From: Brienomyrus brachyistius
Lineage: Eukaryota; Chordata; Actinopteri; Osteoglossiformes; Mormyridae
Direction: 5' to 3'
DNA length: 64,000 bases
Assembly (NCBI RefSeq): GCF_023856365.1
Contig: NC_064554.1
Span: 8,795,001 to 8,859,000, forward strand
Shown: piece by piece, positions 47,801 to 55,964 of the stretch
Position numbering within the stretch: the stretch's first letter is position 1
Layout: every line of letters begins with the position of its first letter
Notes under the pieces: model-generated
Told to the model about the DNA's origin: nothing
Seen by the model: only the letters and a program-made list of their open reading frames with translations
Databases searched by the model: none
Position numbers and translations under genes: made by a program

Positions 47801-49512
47801 TCTGAAGAAGCACATGGTGATTCCCCCTACAAACTGCTTTGGGTTTAAATGTAATAGAGTGCGACACCAATACAATCTGATCAATAATAAACCATTCCAT
47901 ATTCAAATGTTTTCTAATAATAAGATAATTAAATTTTGATCCATTACTCTTCAGATTCATTTTTTCTTAAAACTGCATTTTTGTAACTGTCCCATTTTAC
48001 TTGACCATGGTAGATAAATCGGGACAGAAGCTCCCATTTAAAACGAATAAAACTAATTTGTCAAGGTGTAACATGTATGAGAAGCTGTGTAATGATGCAG
48101 AATTTCTAATATTTTTTTCAAGAAAATGGTACAGGTTTGCTGCGATGGGCTGGCCCCCCATCTTGGGTTGTTCCCTGCCTCGTGCCCATTGCTTCCGGGA
48201 TAGGCTCCGGACCCCCCCGCGACCCAGTAGGATAAGCGGTTTGGAAAATGGATGGATGGAGGGTACAGGTTTGTAGGCAGGAGACAGGGAGAGGACTGAA
48301 GGAGGACGAGCATAGAGCTAGGCGAAGTGGAAGACAAAGGTACAACCAATGGATTGATGAAAGAATGGGAGGTGCAATAGATGAATATAGGGAAAGAGGT
48401 GGGGGGGGGGGGGGGGTAGCAGGCCAGGAACCAAAGCTTTGGCGAGGGTGTGGTGTGTTTCAGTGTCCGCCCTTCAAAAACGAGTGAAGGGTGGACTTTT
48501 GTTATGCCTTTGGTAGGAAGCCATTTCTATCCGAATCATTTGAGAGAGAATTAACTATGATGTTGAAGCTACTGTCCCAGAGAGGTGTCCCTCTGACTGA
48601 ACAGGTCAACAACACACCCAGTTAAGTTCATAGCTACTTACGTTGGTTTTAAGGTGCATAGACTACAAGTACACACATCCACAGACACACTTTTTAATTT
48701 CACTAATACTTATAGGCAGCTTTTTATATTTGAAATGTAAGATTTTTGGTGTATGGTTTGAGGAAATAGTGAACATTACTAAATAAACATTCGTTAATAA
48801 TGAACACTGTTTTTACTGGAGTATAAACCAGGTCAAATCATTAAAATGGCATGTTCCACTTTACCGACCATACTGTCCCTATTTACCTGAAAGAGCCTTT
48901 TGAGAAAGAAACTCGTACTCATCTTGTTGGAATGTCTGAAACTTTTTTATTAAAACCTATATTGGCTCTATTAACAGTGGTTAAGGACAGCATTACAGCA
49001 TTTAATCTTATTAAACAGCATTACTGTACGTGGATATATGTTTTTAGGTACACTTTTCACATTTACCAAAAGGTATCCCATTTTTGCTGACTTCATCCTA
49101 TTATAAAGAAAGCTTAATGATAATCAGTGTATTAATAATTATTTTAAAAAAATAACTACGTGTTGCTGAATATTCATGACAACAGGTGAGCCAACACACT
49201 TGACAGGGGCGGGAAAAAAATGACCATTAATTTTTAAGGGGTTTAAAAATGACCATTAATTTTTAGAAATAACAAAATATGACTATTATTACAAGTCCAC
49301 GAATCCCAGTACATCTATACTCCCAAGAACGAGCCGGTTACGCCATCTCCCTCAGATGGACCGGAGCAGTAACTTCGCATAATCTTTACCAGTTTGCTTT
49401 ATAAATTAAATGAAGAATAAAATCACGTTTACTTACTCTGCCCTTCGAATTTGCGTATAATGGTGTCCAGGTAGGTGTTCTGGAGCGCTACATGACCCCG
49501 TCTCACTGGCAT
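12438..49512 (-). CDS. kcnh6: ERG-type voltage-gated K+ channel KCNH6 (Kv11.2-like), complete, 16 coding exons, about 1186-1191 aa
   Basis: Coding exons on the minus strand: 49512-49437, 40893-40663, 37333-37181, 36880-36771, 33185-32897, 32466-32273, 24094-23669, 22716-22299, 22140-21941, 19455-19203, 15204-15011, 14937-14814, 14530-14291, 13865-13703, 12980-12773 and 12734(or 12722/12719)-12438. Every border is GT-AG and every phase matches. Domains: N-cap and PAS (about 1-135), variable linker, S1-S6 (about 365-650) with filter SVGFGN near 608-613, C-linker and cyclic-nucleotide-binding homology domain (about 660-848), and a C-terminal coiled coil ([15 protein letters not shown] continuing into RLETR). 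The C-terminus is SDPMLPGS, like other ERGs. ERG channels carry IKr-type repolarising current; in zebrafish the kcnh6a product does this in the heart. KCNH6 rather than KCNH2 is chosen because of the neighbour dcaf7 and the ERG2-like turret (NVER, YN-SD..SGPS). Confidence 0.96.
13013..13081. repeat. Direct repeat copy 2 of 2, in kcnh6 intron 14
   Basis: Same orientation and about 85-90% like 11277-11344. It ends where the pyrimidine-rich tract of intron 14 begins. Confidence 0.85.
13080..13690. repeat. Polypyrimidine (CT-rich) minisatellite in kcnh6 intron 14
   Basis: About 600 bp almost purely of C and T, built from degenerate units around CTCCTCTCCCCTCCCTGCCC and ACCTGACATCTCC. The sense strand of kcnh6 is therefore polypurine. 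It fills most of the 722-nt intron 14. Open frames here (Arg/Glu/Gly-rich) are composition artefacts. Confidence 0.9.
13899..14140. mobile_element. CA/TG-flanked dispersed repeat, copy a (kcnh6 intron 13)
   Basis: TG-rich ends enclose a body with GGTTACTTATGGTTAATGTT and a terminal CCTATGGAAATGAATGAGGA motif. The body matches, in the opposite orientation, the repeats at 22914, 32596 and 41448. It fills over half of the 425-nt intron 13. Confidence 0.7.
14291..14937 (-). CDS. kcnh6: kcnh6 exons 12 and 13: divergent distal C-terminus
   Basis: Exon 12 (14937-14814) and exon 13 (14530-14291) are separated by a 283-nt intron. They encode polar, low-conservation sequence, including a basic Asn/Gln/Lys segment ([14 protein letters not shown]) and a serine/glutamate-rich patch ([16 protein letters not shown]). 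Assignment rests on phase continuity and a single open frame rather than on strong similarity. Confidence 0.85.
15011..15204 (-). CDS. kcnh6: kcnh6 exon 11: CNBHD second half
   Basis: 194 nt encoding [20 protein letters not shown], the strand [20 protein letters not shown], and [20 protein letters not shown] plus D. The intrinsic-ligand region of the ERG CNBHD is preserved. Confidence 0.95.
16073..16470 (+). mobile_element. L2-like LINE remnant, reverse-transcriptase part
   Basis: Decayed plus-strand reading frames show a fragment around the active-site region of LINE reverse transcriptases (PLLYSL.., [16 protein letters not shown], then [11 protein letters not shown]). Stops and frameshifts break it. 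It is probably the left half of the element continued at 18240-18650. It lies in kcnh6 intron 10, antisense to the gene. Confidence 0.55.
17247..17785 (+). mobile_element. Degenerate Tc1/mariner-like element
   Basis: The left end GAAAAAATTAAGAGACCACTG and the right end, inverted (AGAGAAAATTGAGACCACAG), are matching terminal inverted repeats of a common fish Tc1-like type. Between them are scraps of a transposase N-terminal frame (KRHSNARDD) broken by stops, and the TA microsatellite. Confidence 0.6.
17642..17706. repeat. (TA)n microsatellite
   Basis: About 32 uninterrupted TA dinucleotides inside the Tc1-like remnant in kcnh6 intron 10. Confidence 0.98.
18240..18650 (+). mobile_element. L2-like LINE remnant, C-terminal part of ORF2
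   Basis: The frame reads [20 protein letters not shown] followed by [15 protein letters not shown] and, further on, [12 protein letters not shown]. This is the order of motifs at the C-terminal end of L2/CR1-type reverse-transcriptase proteins. It is frameshifted and non-functional. Confidence 0.65.
19050..19195. repeat. G-rich degenerate tandem repeat next to kcnh6 exon 10 donor
   Basis: Units around GGGGTCAGATGGGGCAGGAT are repeated about six times, ending 7 bp from the exon 10 donor. The plus strand has many GGGG runs and could form G-quadruplexes; the kcnh6 pre-mRNA would be C-rich here. Confidence 0.8.
19203..19455 (-). CDS. kcnh6: kcnh6 exon 10: cyclic-nucleotide-binding homology domain, first half
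   Basis: 253 nt encoding [20 protein letters not shown] through [20 protein letters not shown] to [13 protein letters not shown], colinear with ERG channels. Phase 0 in, phase 1 out. Confidence 0.95.
20998..21902. repeat. 51-bp minisatellite, about 18 copies, kcnh6 intron 9
   Basis: Unit begins GTAGTGCCGTCTRCATGGAG and contains ATTAATGAGGGGCTGTATAC. Copies differ at a few positions (TAC/TGC, GAG/GGG, GGGG/GGGT, CGAG/TGAG/CAAG). Because 51 is divisible by 3 and the unit lacks stops in several frames, long repetitive reading frames run through it on both strands. Confidence 0.97.
21941..22140 (-). CDS. kcnh6: kcnh6 exon 9: end of S6 and C-linker
   Basis: 200 nt encoding [20 protein letters not shown], which includes the tyrosine and phenylalanine known in ERG to line the drug-binding cavity, then the C-linker to NGIDMNA. 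The donor GTGAGT at 21940 is followed 39 nt later by the 51-bp minisatellite. Confidence 0.96.
22299..22716 (-). CDS. kcnh6: kcnh6 exon 8: S4, S5, turret, pore helix, selectivity filter, start of S6
   Basis: 418 nt. S4 has regularly spaced arginines ([20 protein letters not shown]). S5 is [20 protein letters not shown]. The filter codons for SVGFGN lie at 22374-22357, with the GFG typical of ERG rather than GYG. The turret carries four more residues before IGWL than the human ERGs I recall. S6 continues into exon 9. Confidence 0.96.
22914..23072. mobile_element. CA-flanked dispersed repeat, copy b (kcnh6 intron 7)
   Basis: CA microsatellites at both ends enclose GTTTGTAATTATATCTTTGT, TTCATTTCTATAGGGAAAA and CCTTAAGCCC, matching the copies at 32596 and 41448. 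Confidence 0.7.
23669..24094 (-). CDS. kcnh6: kcnh6 exon 7: S1-S3 voltage-sensor part
   Basis: 426 nt. S1 ([20 protein letters not shown]), the S1-S2 loop with cysteines ([11 protein letters not shown]), S2 with acidic residues ([18 protein letters not shown]) and S3 ([18 protein letters not shown]) are all intact. Both ends are phase 0. Confidence 0.95.
24512..25510. mobile_element. Non-autonomous hAT-type DNA transposon, 999 bp, kcnh6 intron 6
   Basis: Ends are TGGGGCTGAACGATTT on the left and, inverted, TAGGGCTGGATGATTT on the right. The element is bounded by an exact 8-bp duplication CTAAGAAA (24504-24511 and 25511-25518), the hallmark of hAT insertion. It encodes no transposase and carries a nested palindromic element near 25309-25386. 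Confidence 0.85.
25309..25386. mobile_element. Short palindromic repeat nested in the hAT element
   Basis: CCTGGGGGATATTCCACGAA on the left and, inverted, CCAGGGGGGTATTCCATGAA on the right, 78 bp overall. It is a short fold-back element and is presumably shortened internally. Confidence 0.6.
27307..27944. mobile_element. Possible hAT-like remnants (ends only)
   Basis: TAGGGCCGGGTGATGACC at the left and, inverted, TAGGCTTGGGTGGTATTACG at the right resemble each other weakly. No target duplication joins them, so they may be two unrelated fragments. Confidence 0.3.
30215..30365 (-). mobile_element. tRNA-derived SINE fragment (minus orientation), kcnh6 intron 6
   Basis: Reverse-complemented, it shows a pol III B-box-like GCCAGTTCAAATCCC followed by a TTTGGGCCCTTGAGCAAG core and a TTAACC tract. 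The same core order is found at 56541-56795. Confidence 0.55.
31889..31927. repeat. (ACACGC)n microsatellite
   Basis: CACACG hexamers repeated about six times in kcnh6 intron 6. Confidence 0.95.
31962..32127. mobile_element. Fold-back MITE-like repeat, copy 1 (kcnh6 intron 6)
   Basis: AGTGTTTCCCAACCGGGTCG at the left pairs with the inverted right end AGTGTTTCTCAATCTGGTCC. Both arms contain ACAGACAGTCC and TTTTTGCTCCCTCCCAGCT-like blocks, so the element forms a long imperfect hairpin. Confidence 0.75.
32596..32880. mobile_element. CA-flanked dispersed repeat, copy c, occupying most of kcnh6 intron 5
   Basis: A long (CA)n runs at 32596-32651, then a body with CTATGACAACCTTAACCCCC and CCCCATAGGAATAGG, then (CA)n at 32850-32880. 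Intron 5 is only 430 nt (32467-32896), so the element is two-thirds of it. Confidence 0.75.
33427..33520. repeat. Dispersed-repeat fragment with ATAGCGCCTTTC motif
   Basis: TTATTATATAGCGCCTTTCA is followed by a triplicated CTTTACAGGGTT unit. The same TATATAGCGCCTTTC start occurs in the LINE-like fragment at 58572. Confidence 0.5.
33812..36100. repeat. 43-bp minisatellite, about 53 copies, with 430-bp higher-order structure; kcnh6 intron 4
   Basis: Unit GGGTACATAGGTACATGTCC followed by a variable tail. Three main tails occur: ATGAATGCCAGATTACCACA, AGGGACACCAGATCGCCATA and AGGGACACCAGACCACCACA; the right half is mostly GGGACGCCAGACCGCCATA. Units 33846-35050 repeat with a 10-unit period. 43 is not a multiple of 3, yet all three minus frames stay open for long stretches, giving spurious reading frames of up to 420 codons. 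Confidence 0.97.
36580..36712. mobile_element. Fold-back MITE-like repeat, copy 2 (kcnh6 intron 4)
   Basis: CAGTGTTCCCTAACCCCATC ... CCATGTTTTTGCTCCCTCCC ... GAGCAAAAACGTGGACTGTC ... GAGAAATACGG. Same arms as the copy at 31962 with a shortened loop. Confidence 0.75.
36881..40662 (-). other. kcnh6 introns 2 and 3 (with exon 3 at 37181-37333)
   Basis: Intron 3 (36881-37180) is short. Intron 2 (37334-40662) is 3.3 kb of mostly unique-looking sequence with a poly(G) run near 38349 and a decayed SINE-body fragment near 39885-39950 (GATGGACTGGCGCCCCACCC). No nested gene was found; the open frames here lack splice or homology support. Confidence 0.7.
40663..40893 (-). CDS. kcnh6: kcnh6 exon 2: PAS (eag) domain core
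   Basis: 231 nt, the same length as in human ERG exon 2. It encodes [19 protein letters not shown], then [20 protein letters not shown] and a terminal [10 protein letters not shown]. The first residue is split with exon 1 (Q-N). Open and undisrupted. Confidence 0.95.
40986..41146. mobile_element. Fold-back MITE-like repeat, copy 3 (kcnh6 intron 1)
   Basis: GTCAGCGTGTCCCGTTCTGG ... CCATGTTTTTGCTCCCTCCC ... GGACTGTCTGTGGGTCCCCG ... GGGAAACATTG. Both arms are preserved. Confidence 0.75.
41448..41757. mobile_element. CA-flanked dispersed repeat, copy d (longest copy, kcnh6 intron 1)
   Basis: CA runs at both ends; the body includes TTCATTTCTATGGGAAAAAC, CCCTTAAGCCCTACCCAGCC and, to the right, TTGGGGACATTTTGGTCCCC. 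It is the most complete of the four copies. Confidence 0.75.
42361..42502. mobile_element. Fold-back MITE-like repeat, copy 4 (kcnh6 intron 1)
   Basis: ACTGTGTTTTTCAACCCAGT ... TTTTTGCTCACGCCCATTTC ... GAGCGAAAACGTGGACCATC ... CGAGAAACACTGG. More diverged than the others. Confidence 0.7.
43060..43265 (+). mobile_element. Tc1/mariner transposase fragment (C-terminal catalytic motif)
   Basis: The plus-strand frame reads [20 protein letters not shown], the typical end of the DDE domain in Tc1-like transposases. The upstream frame is interrupted, so the copy is dead. Confidence 0.7.
43614..43917 (-). mobile_element. tRNA-derived SINE with (GGAT)n tail, copy 1 (kcnh6 intron 1)
   Basis: Read on the minus strand it ends GGTTTGGAAAATGGATGGATG. 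The flanks TTTTATTTACAT (43602-43613) and TTTCATTTACAT (43918-43929) form a 12-bp target duplication with one mismatch. The tRNA-like head is partly deleted. Confidence 0.8.
45218..45427. mobile_element. MITE-like element with inverted ends and telomere-like core (kcnh6 intron 1)
   Basis: CCGGTGTTCTGACGAGCTGA at about 45221 faces, inverted, CCGGTGTTCTGGCGAGTTGA ending at about 45424. Between them, at 45287-45352, is a run of degenerate CCCTAA-type units. There is no coding capacity. Confidence 0.7.
48140..48261 (+). mobile_element. 5'-truncated tRNA-derived SINE, copy 2 (kcnh6 intron 1)
   Basis: 122 bp from CTGCGATGGGCTGGCCCCCC to AAAATGGATGGATGGA. It is flanked by an exact 12-bp duplication GGTACAGGTTTG (48128-48139 and 48262-48273), so the truncated copy inserted as such. 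Confidence 0.85.
49437..49512 (-). CDS. kcnh6: kcnh6 exon 1: PAS N-cap
   Basis: Encodes [21 protein letters not shown] then FEGQ. The 76-nt length and phase-1 donor (A|GTAAGT) match ERG exon 1 exactly. The N-cap controls slow deactivation in this family. It is separated from exon 2 by an 8.5-kb intron. Confidence 0.95.
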
Positions 49513-50110
49513 CTTGGAGCAAAAGAAAGATTTCGCCTATCCCGCGCATCAAACTGCACGCTTTTCCTTGGTAATTTAAAGGAAAGAATTCGAATAAACA
49601 AAAATCAAACGCATATTAGGCCACTAATAAGCATTAAACATGTGCCGGCCGGTGAGGCAACGTCCTCACTGTAGACGGAGGCGGATCTGAATAATTGCGG
49701 CGGGGCGTCCAGGAGCGGAGACTCGAGCCGGTGCACGGACAAGACAACTTGGAGACTTTGAAACAAAATGCGGAAATCAAACACTCGCGTATCTGGGTGC
49801 AGATGCAGGAAATGCTGTTAGATGCGAAGAAGGAACGCCGCCCTCAAGAACAAACCAGAAACTCTGATTAAAAAATAAAAAAGTAAAGGGGAGATTTGGA
49901 GCGTGGGTTGGTCATCAAGGAGGAAGCGGTGGCGATCAGAACCTCCGCCTCTCCTCTCCTGCTTGCCGCGGGGGCCACGGGGGGAAGCCGCCAGCTGACA
50001 CCGGTGACAGAAAGCAGAGACTCCCCTCTTCGCCTCGGGAACGTCGCGCCCGAGAACGCGCCTCTAGAAATAGACCCTCGTCGCGGCTCAGGCTCCTATT
50101 TTTTCGTCTT
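49513..50110 (-). promoter_or_regulatory. GC-rich 5' UTR / promoter region of kcnh6
   Basis: CpG-bearing sequence just upstream of the kcnh6 ATG at 49512, in contrast with AT-rich sequence beyond 50.2 kb. No TATA box was identified, and the transcription start is not determinable. The plus-strand open frame over 49896-50171 is probably a GC-content artefact. Confidence 0.5.
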
Positions 50111-53100
50111 TTTTCGGTCTTGTATCTACGACTGTTGCTTGCGAGGGCTTGCTGTACAATTTCTACTTTAACTGAGCATAATTTCTTCCGACTCTCTATT
50201 GCGGTAGTAAAAATTTAAGCAAATCACTTAGTTGAATGATACAAGCATTCTTGAGTTATGGAAATAAGTCATGACAATTTTGCCCTCAGCTCCACCTACT
50301 GGCGTTTGTAAACCTGCCAAGTAATCTTAGTCTTAAGTATTTGTTTTTAATTTTCCCACAAACTGCAAATCTTCAGTGTCTGTAACAGTTCATGCTGTTT
50401 CTTTTCTTCGCGGCTGTTTGGTTACTTTATACATCTTATTATTTCATATGGTAAGCAGTTAAAGAAAGTTTAAAACCTGCATGGAGGTGAACTGTCCCTT
50501 TTATATTCGTCTGCTGAAAAAAAAGCTAATGAGAAGGAGTACGTGATAGGCACATGGAACACAAGGTTACAACTCGAAAGTTTGAAAGCGTAGATGAGGC
50601 ATTTTTGAAAATGAGAGCGGCCGGGCGTTCAGCACCTTGCATTGTTGTTTTGACAACTTCGCTTTCAAGCTGGATGGCCTCTTGACATCGTAGCCCTTAG
50701 CTGGCTGTATGTTTGGAGTGCGGGTGTGTGGGCGACTCCTCTGCAGGGCCCGTCCTTCACCCTTCACTCTCCTCATCCCTACACCTCCTCTGGGCGGCTG
50801 CAGGGAAGAAGGTGAGACGTTTCAGTGCTGTCCTCGCCGCCCACCATTCCGGCTTGGCTTTGGCATCCACGTCTCCAGCTGTCTGCCAGGCCAGAATGAT
50901 GGAGCCCCATCACTGCACACATGTAGCAACACTCACCATACCTCACTGTGGACGAAGGCCACGCCATGGGGAAGCACTGCACTGACAGTGGTAGATAATA
51001 CCAGCCCATGCCACCTGGAAGGAGGTTATGCAAACCACAGCTGAACATGCAGTAACTGAGCTGAAACTAGTTGTTTAAGCATTCAAATTAGACAGAGTTT
51101 AAGGTCCAGGGAAGTTTCCATGTGTTATGAAATTTTGTCACATTTATTAATAATAAGCCCTATATCCAAAATTCATTTCCTTAACAATAGTGTCATAATT
51201 ATCTGTTGGCTCCAGAGCACATGGAAAAAGTATAGCAATATAAATTTTATATAGCTATATTAATTCAATATAGTACAATAACAATATACTTGGACACTTT
51301 GAATATCACAGTTATACCCGGTCCTAGTATAATAGCTTTGTTGTGATAATAAAATGTGTGGATTTTAAATGCAATGAGATGCAAATGTATTTTAAGCTGT
51401 TAACCTTCAAAGTAAAAAAGCTTCCAGAAAGCCTGAGGGATAAACAGACAATGGGAATGACACATGGGATAGAAGTTACGGAGTCAGAGCCACGCTTCTC
51501 CTGACACGCCCATGTCTGTGACATGCTCCTTCTATATTCACCTCCTGGACAAACTGCCTTTTGTCGGTCAGTCTGCTGTAGGGTCCCCCAGCCGGGGCTT
51601 CGCGGGGCTGGCTGGCACTGAACTGACATGGCGCCCCACTCTTCAGACAAACGGAGGATCCTGCTAAAGGGTCCTATTAGGCCGTACTTCCGACACACCC
51701 TGTAATAGCATTTACTTAGGTTAGAGAGTGCTGCACTAAACACAACTCAGCCACTCTGGCCTAGAGGAAACCCATAGGTACGTACATAGAGGTCTCATAA
51801 CAGTATAACATATAGCAGCTCAGCTACTGGTTAGGTGGTGAGGAAGATATCAGAATGGTATGCTGGAACACACTGGTCCTGCTGGAACACACTGATCCTG
51901 CTGGATCACACTGATCCTGCTGGATCACACTGGTCATGCTGGATCACGCTCGAGTCAGACACTGTGGGAGGTGTGGCAGATCTTGGCATGGACACTTACC
52001 TGCCCCACTTCAAATGCCTGTTCTGCAGGTCCATCACCTCACAGCACGCTGCCCTGCCAACAGGAAATTATCTAATTTAAATTATTGCAAGTATACGCCA
52101 GTAGTGATGTAGTGGGTGAGGAGGCCAGTGTAAGAGATCCTTTGTTTCTTCATGTTTTTGTGAGAAACATCCACAGAAATGATCTGAGGCTATGAATTTG
52201 AATGGCCGAAAGAGAGGCGCTGAAGTTCTTCTGAGAGCCACGTGCAGGGCTGCAAAGAGGCAGCAAAATCTGACGGAGTCATAGGAGTCAGAAACTGCTG
52301 CCCGCTGCCACAGCCTCTGTGCTACCAAGCTGGCAGGAAGCCTGTTGTGTGGTTTAATGCTTCTAACCTGATCTTAGCTGTGGAGGTATAGCCTTTGAGA
52401 GTGAATGAGATTAGTGGGTCAGTGGTGTCTCGGCATGGACTCATGGATGTGAGTCTGATGGACAGAATGCAGGTGATCAGACTGGTTTGATCTGTAGAAA
52501 TACCCTATAGGAAGCATGTTAGTATAACTGTTTTTTTGTATTCATTTTGCTCATATACCTCATGCTTTATGGTAGCTATGTCATGTGATTCATGTCTTTA
52601 TGGGGGATATAGTCACCAGCTCATCAGCACGGCAGGATGAATTTTGTTTTACCTTAGTGGTCTTGGATGCACATTCTACGGTGCCCCACTCCCTTACTCA
52701 GCGGTTTTTGGTATTTTGATTTTTGGGCAAATCGCTACATGCCCGCTGTGCTTTTTCGTGAATATACGGTCAGTTGCTCTTGGTTTGTGGACAGTTGACA
52801 CCAAACTTGTTGCCATTAATAACACCAAGAGGTGAAACATGCCGATAAATAAATGAGGCAGGTACAGCCTCTAATAGCCCGATGCCCCTTTATGTCCCCT
52901 GAATGTGCTTATGTTGCTATTTTGTTCCACTTTTGGTCCTTGAATAGTCTTATTATAGGTTCGTACTTTGTTAGACATTGTCGTGTAGCTCTTGCTCCAA
53001 TACTGCTTACACTGTACCTGCGTATTCATCGGATGCCTAGTGGATTCCATGACAACCTGTCCGTTTGCAATGTGCTATTGCTTCACTTGTATGTCAGCAC

Positions 53101-55384
53101 CTGTTAAAAATATAAATGTAAAATAATAATGTTTCAATAAATTTGGCAGTAGGTTTCAAACTACTGCTATATCAAGCCTCAGAATATATTTCATACTGAC
53201 TTGAGCTTAAAACTGGGGATGTACATCGGGCATTCTGGATGGATGCCAGCTGTAAGTAATGCAAAGAGTTTTGTGCATTTATCATGTATTATGCTGTTAT
53301 TGTGTGTACAGTAATGTCATGTGTAGTATGTAGTATGCATGTGCCCACCGTGTAGCGTGTTAGTAGTATGTCAGTGAGTGTATGTCAGTTGTAAGTGTGA
53401 TTCGCATGCATCAATAAAGCCATTTTGTGCTTTTCCCGTGCTTGTCTGCCTCATCATTCATTGTGCTTTCACTCTATAAGTGAAATACGACACATTTTAC
53501 TGTTAATAATAATAATAATATTTACCTTGGAAGTGTTGTAAAACTGCCAGTGAATCACTAGAGCCAAAGGAACAATTCAGCAGCACTGTGGACACCTACA
53601 CAGTACCAGAGATGCCAAATAAGCATGAAAAGGGTGTGTTTGTATCTGGTATTTTTTCAGACGCAAATGATAAACATATGGACCGTCAAAAAAACTGGGA
53701 TCATTCCAAAACATGACAGACACTGTAAAGCCAGTGAGCCGTGAAGCCGGGGCATCCAGCCCTGAGAGGTCAGGCTTCCCAGGAGGAATCTCCGTATGTG
53801 CAAGACTGGGTTCTGAGCTCAGTCCCTAAAGGTCACAGATATTCATGGAGGAGTCAAGCGTAATGTGCACTGTGTTCTCTCCTTTGGTGCTATATTTATC
53901 TGGTCTGACCTGTATGCCTCCCCCCAGACTCAACAAAAGGGTCGGGGTGAGTAGGAATGTGCGATGAAGAGGGCAGCAGCCTCAGAGGTTGAGCGAAGGA
54001 CAGCCGGCCGCGTCAAATCAACGCCACACTCGTACCTTATCAGTCTGCTGATTCCTCCTCTTAGACATTCCAACAGTCAGAAAAGGGACTGAAACTATAA
54101 TAATTGCGGCCGTCTTCTGATAATTAATCTGCATCGTAAAGTGCAATAGAGATTCTATGCCTTGAAATTAGTGGTGTTTATGCACCATAACCAGACTTCC
54201 AATTCATGACGAGTCATCTTATTCTATTTGTCGAGGACACTGCTAACTAATCGTACAGTTCCAAGTAATTTTTAATTTTTTTTACCAAGGTTCACTGACG
54301 AGTTATCTTCATACTTTGTCAGTTAGCCGGTCAGTATCACCACCTTTAATGAAATACATACATTTGACAATTTGACATAAATTGAGGCGTGTTGTTCTAA
54401 CGTTTGGTATGGATGGGAAAATCTCGGTGGTTTGGTAAATAGAACCATGTGACCTGGAGAGACTGGATTAGACTAGAACAATGTAAATACAAAACATGTC
54501 AAGAAGAGGTGAAAGGAATCAATGCACACAACTTTTACCTGACCTGGATCGTGACTCCACCCTCCCCCTCGTTCTCTCATAGTGTACGTTATCCAAAGTC
54601 AGAAGGTCTAGGGATCCATCACGCAGTGCCCACATGTCAGTGCTCTGTCACACTCCATTCTTTCCCATTTGGGGCTTTGTGGACTTGGATGATTAATTTC
54701 CTTTGAGCTTATTTAATGTGACTGGAGTCCACTGAGACATGACCATGCCCCCCTCCCACCAGGTTCTACGTAATTAGAATGGTAATCATGACCTGCACTC
54801 TCACCAGCAAACTGACAATGGCCAATTACCGACACCCCATCACATCCTGTCAGCAGGCAGTGCTAATTTTATCTACAGCCATGGCAGAGAGAGTGATGCA
54901 GGGGGAAAGGAGAAAGAGAGCATGGTCATTTAATGGATTCCCCTCAAGGTTCTCCTTGACCACATTATTTTCTTAGTCCTCCTCTTTTCTCCTAATCCCG
55001 CCCAAGTCTGGGTCCCTCGCTGTTGGACGGCCTGGGACATGGTGACAAACCTGAACATCTGCCTCCCTGCCTTGTCCCAGCCTTTTGAAGTACTTTATCA
55101 ACACGGGATGTCTTCCTGGCTCGATGCATATGTTACCAGCGACGGCCTCCACAAAGGACCCTAAGATGTCACATTGCACAGATTACAGTACACAGGGTTC
55201 TTGCACTCACTGATGCACAATTAAACCCAAGAAACCACTAAATATACCCAAAAGGAAGCGGTTTAGCCAAACAGGAGGACAGACAGTACACTACCATCAA
55301 TAAATTAACACTTGGGAAAATTGGACATTTTATTTTAACAGAATAGTATGAGCAGAGACTTTGTAGAGACAAATAATATTTCTT
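50111..55384. other. Intergenic region upstream of kcnh6
   Basis: No recognised gene. AT-rich patches, a 19-bp tandem repeat at 51860-51950, one weak splice-bounded minus-strand open frame at 51543-51705, and AATAAA motifs near 53138 and 53411 were noted. None adds up to a supported gene model. Confidence 0.6.
51860..51950. repeat. 19-bp tandem repeat, about 5 copies
   Basis: Unit close to TGCTGGATCACACTGATCC, with the first two units reading GGAACAC instead of GGATCAC. Confidence 0.9.
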
Positions 55385-55670
55385 CCTGGTGGTAAATAAT
55401 GCTACAGGAACACCATTGCCAGAGTACTTGGTCTACAACTATGTTTAGGTAGGTGGTTTGTGTCAAAGTAACATCTAGAGGAATGCCAGCAGAACATTGC
55501 CCAGAGCATCACACTGCCTCCGCCGGCTTGCCACATTCCCATCGTGCATCCTAGTGCCATCCCTTCCCCATGTGAATGATGTATTTGCACCTGACCATCC
55601 ACATGATACACCTACAACAGAAAATGGGACCCATCAGACCGGGCCGTCTTTTTCCATTGCTCCGTGGCAG
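55385..55670 (-). mobile_element. Tc1-like transposase fragment
   Basis: The minus-strand frame reads YHVDGQVQIHH...GEGMALGCTM...WQAGGGSVMLWAMFCWH, the central part of a teleost Tc1-type transposase catalytic domain. It is then frameshifted. No terminal inverted repeats were located next to it. Confidence 0.7.
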
Positions 55671-55964
55671 TGATCTTAATGTTATGAATGAAGTGTATAT
55701 ATGGCTCAATTCATCTTCGATTCATTTTCTTGAAAAAATTGCATATTTTATCAAGCAGTTTAAAAGTTTTTTAAATCAGTTGCAAATACACTGCAACTGT
55801 GTTCATCTTCACTCATCTGGTCAGATACATTAATATATTATGGAACAAATATGACCACATTTGGCAAATATTTGTTAAAGTGCAACAACATGAAAGAGGA
55901 TAACAGTATTTTTAACTGTTTATCTGTTTAAGGGTTCACAGTGTACACAGTAAAAAAGTGAAAC

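Larger units (their letters stand above)
40894..49436 (-). other. kcnh6 intron 1 (8.5 kb)
   Basis: The largest intron of the gene. It contains the repeats listed separately and otherwise AT-rich sequence without recognisable exons. A long poly(G) run occurs at about 48400-48416. The element at 48140-48261 is a third insertion of the same SINE family as at 43614. Confidence 0.75.
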
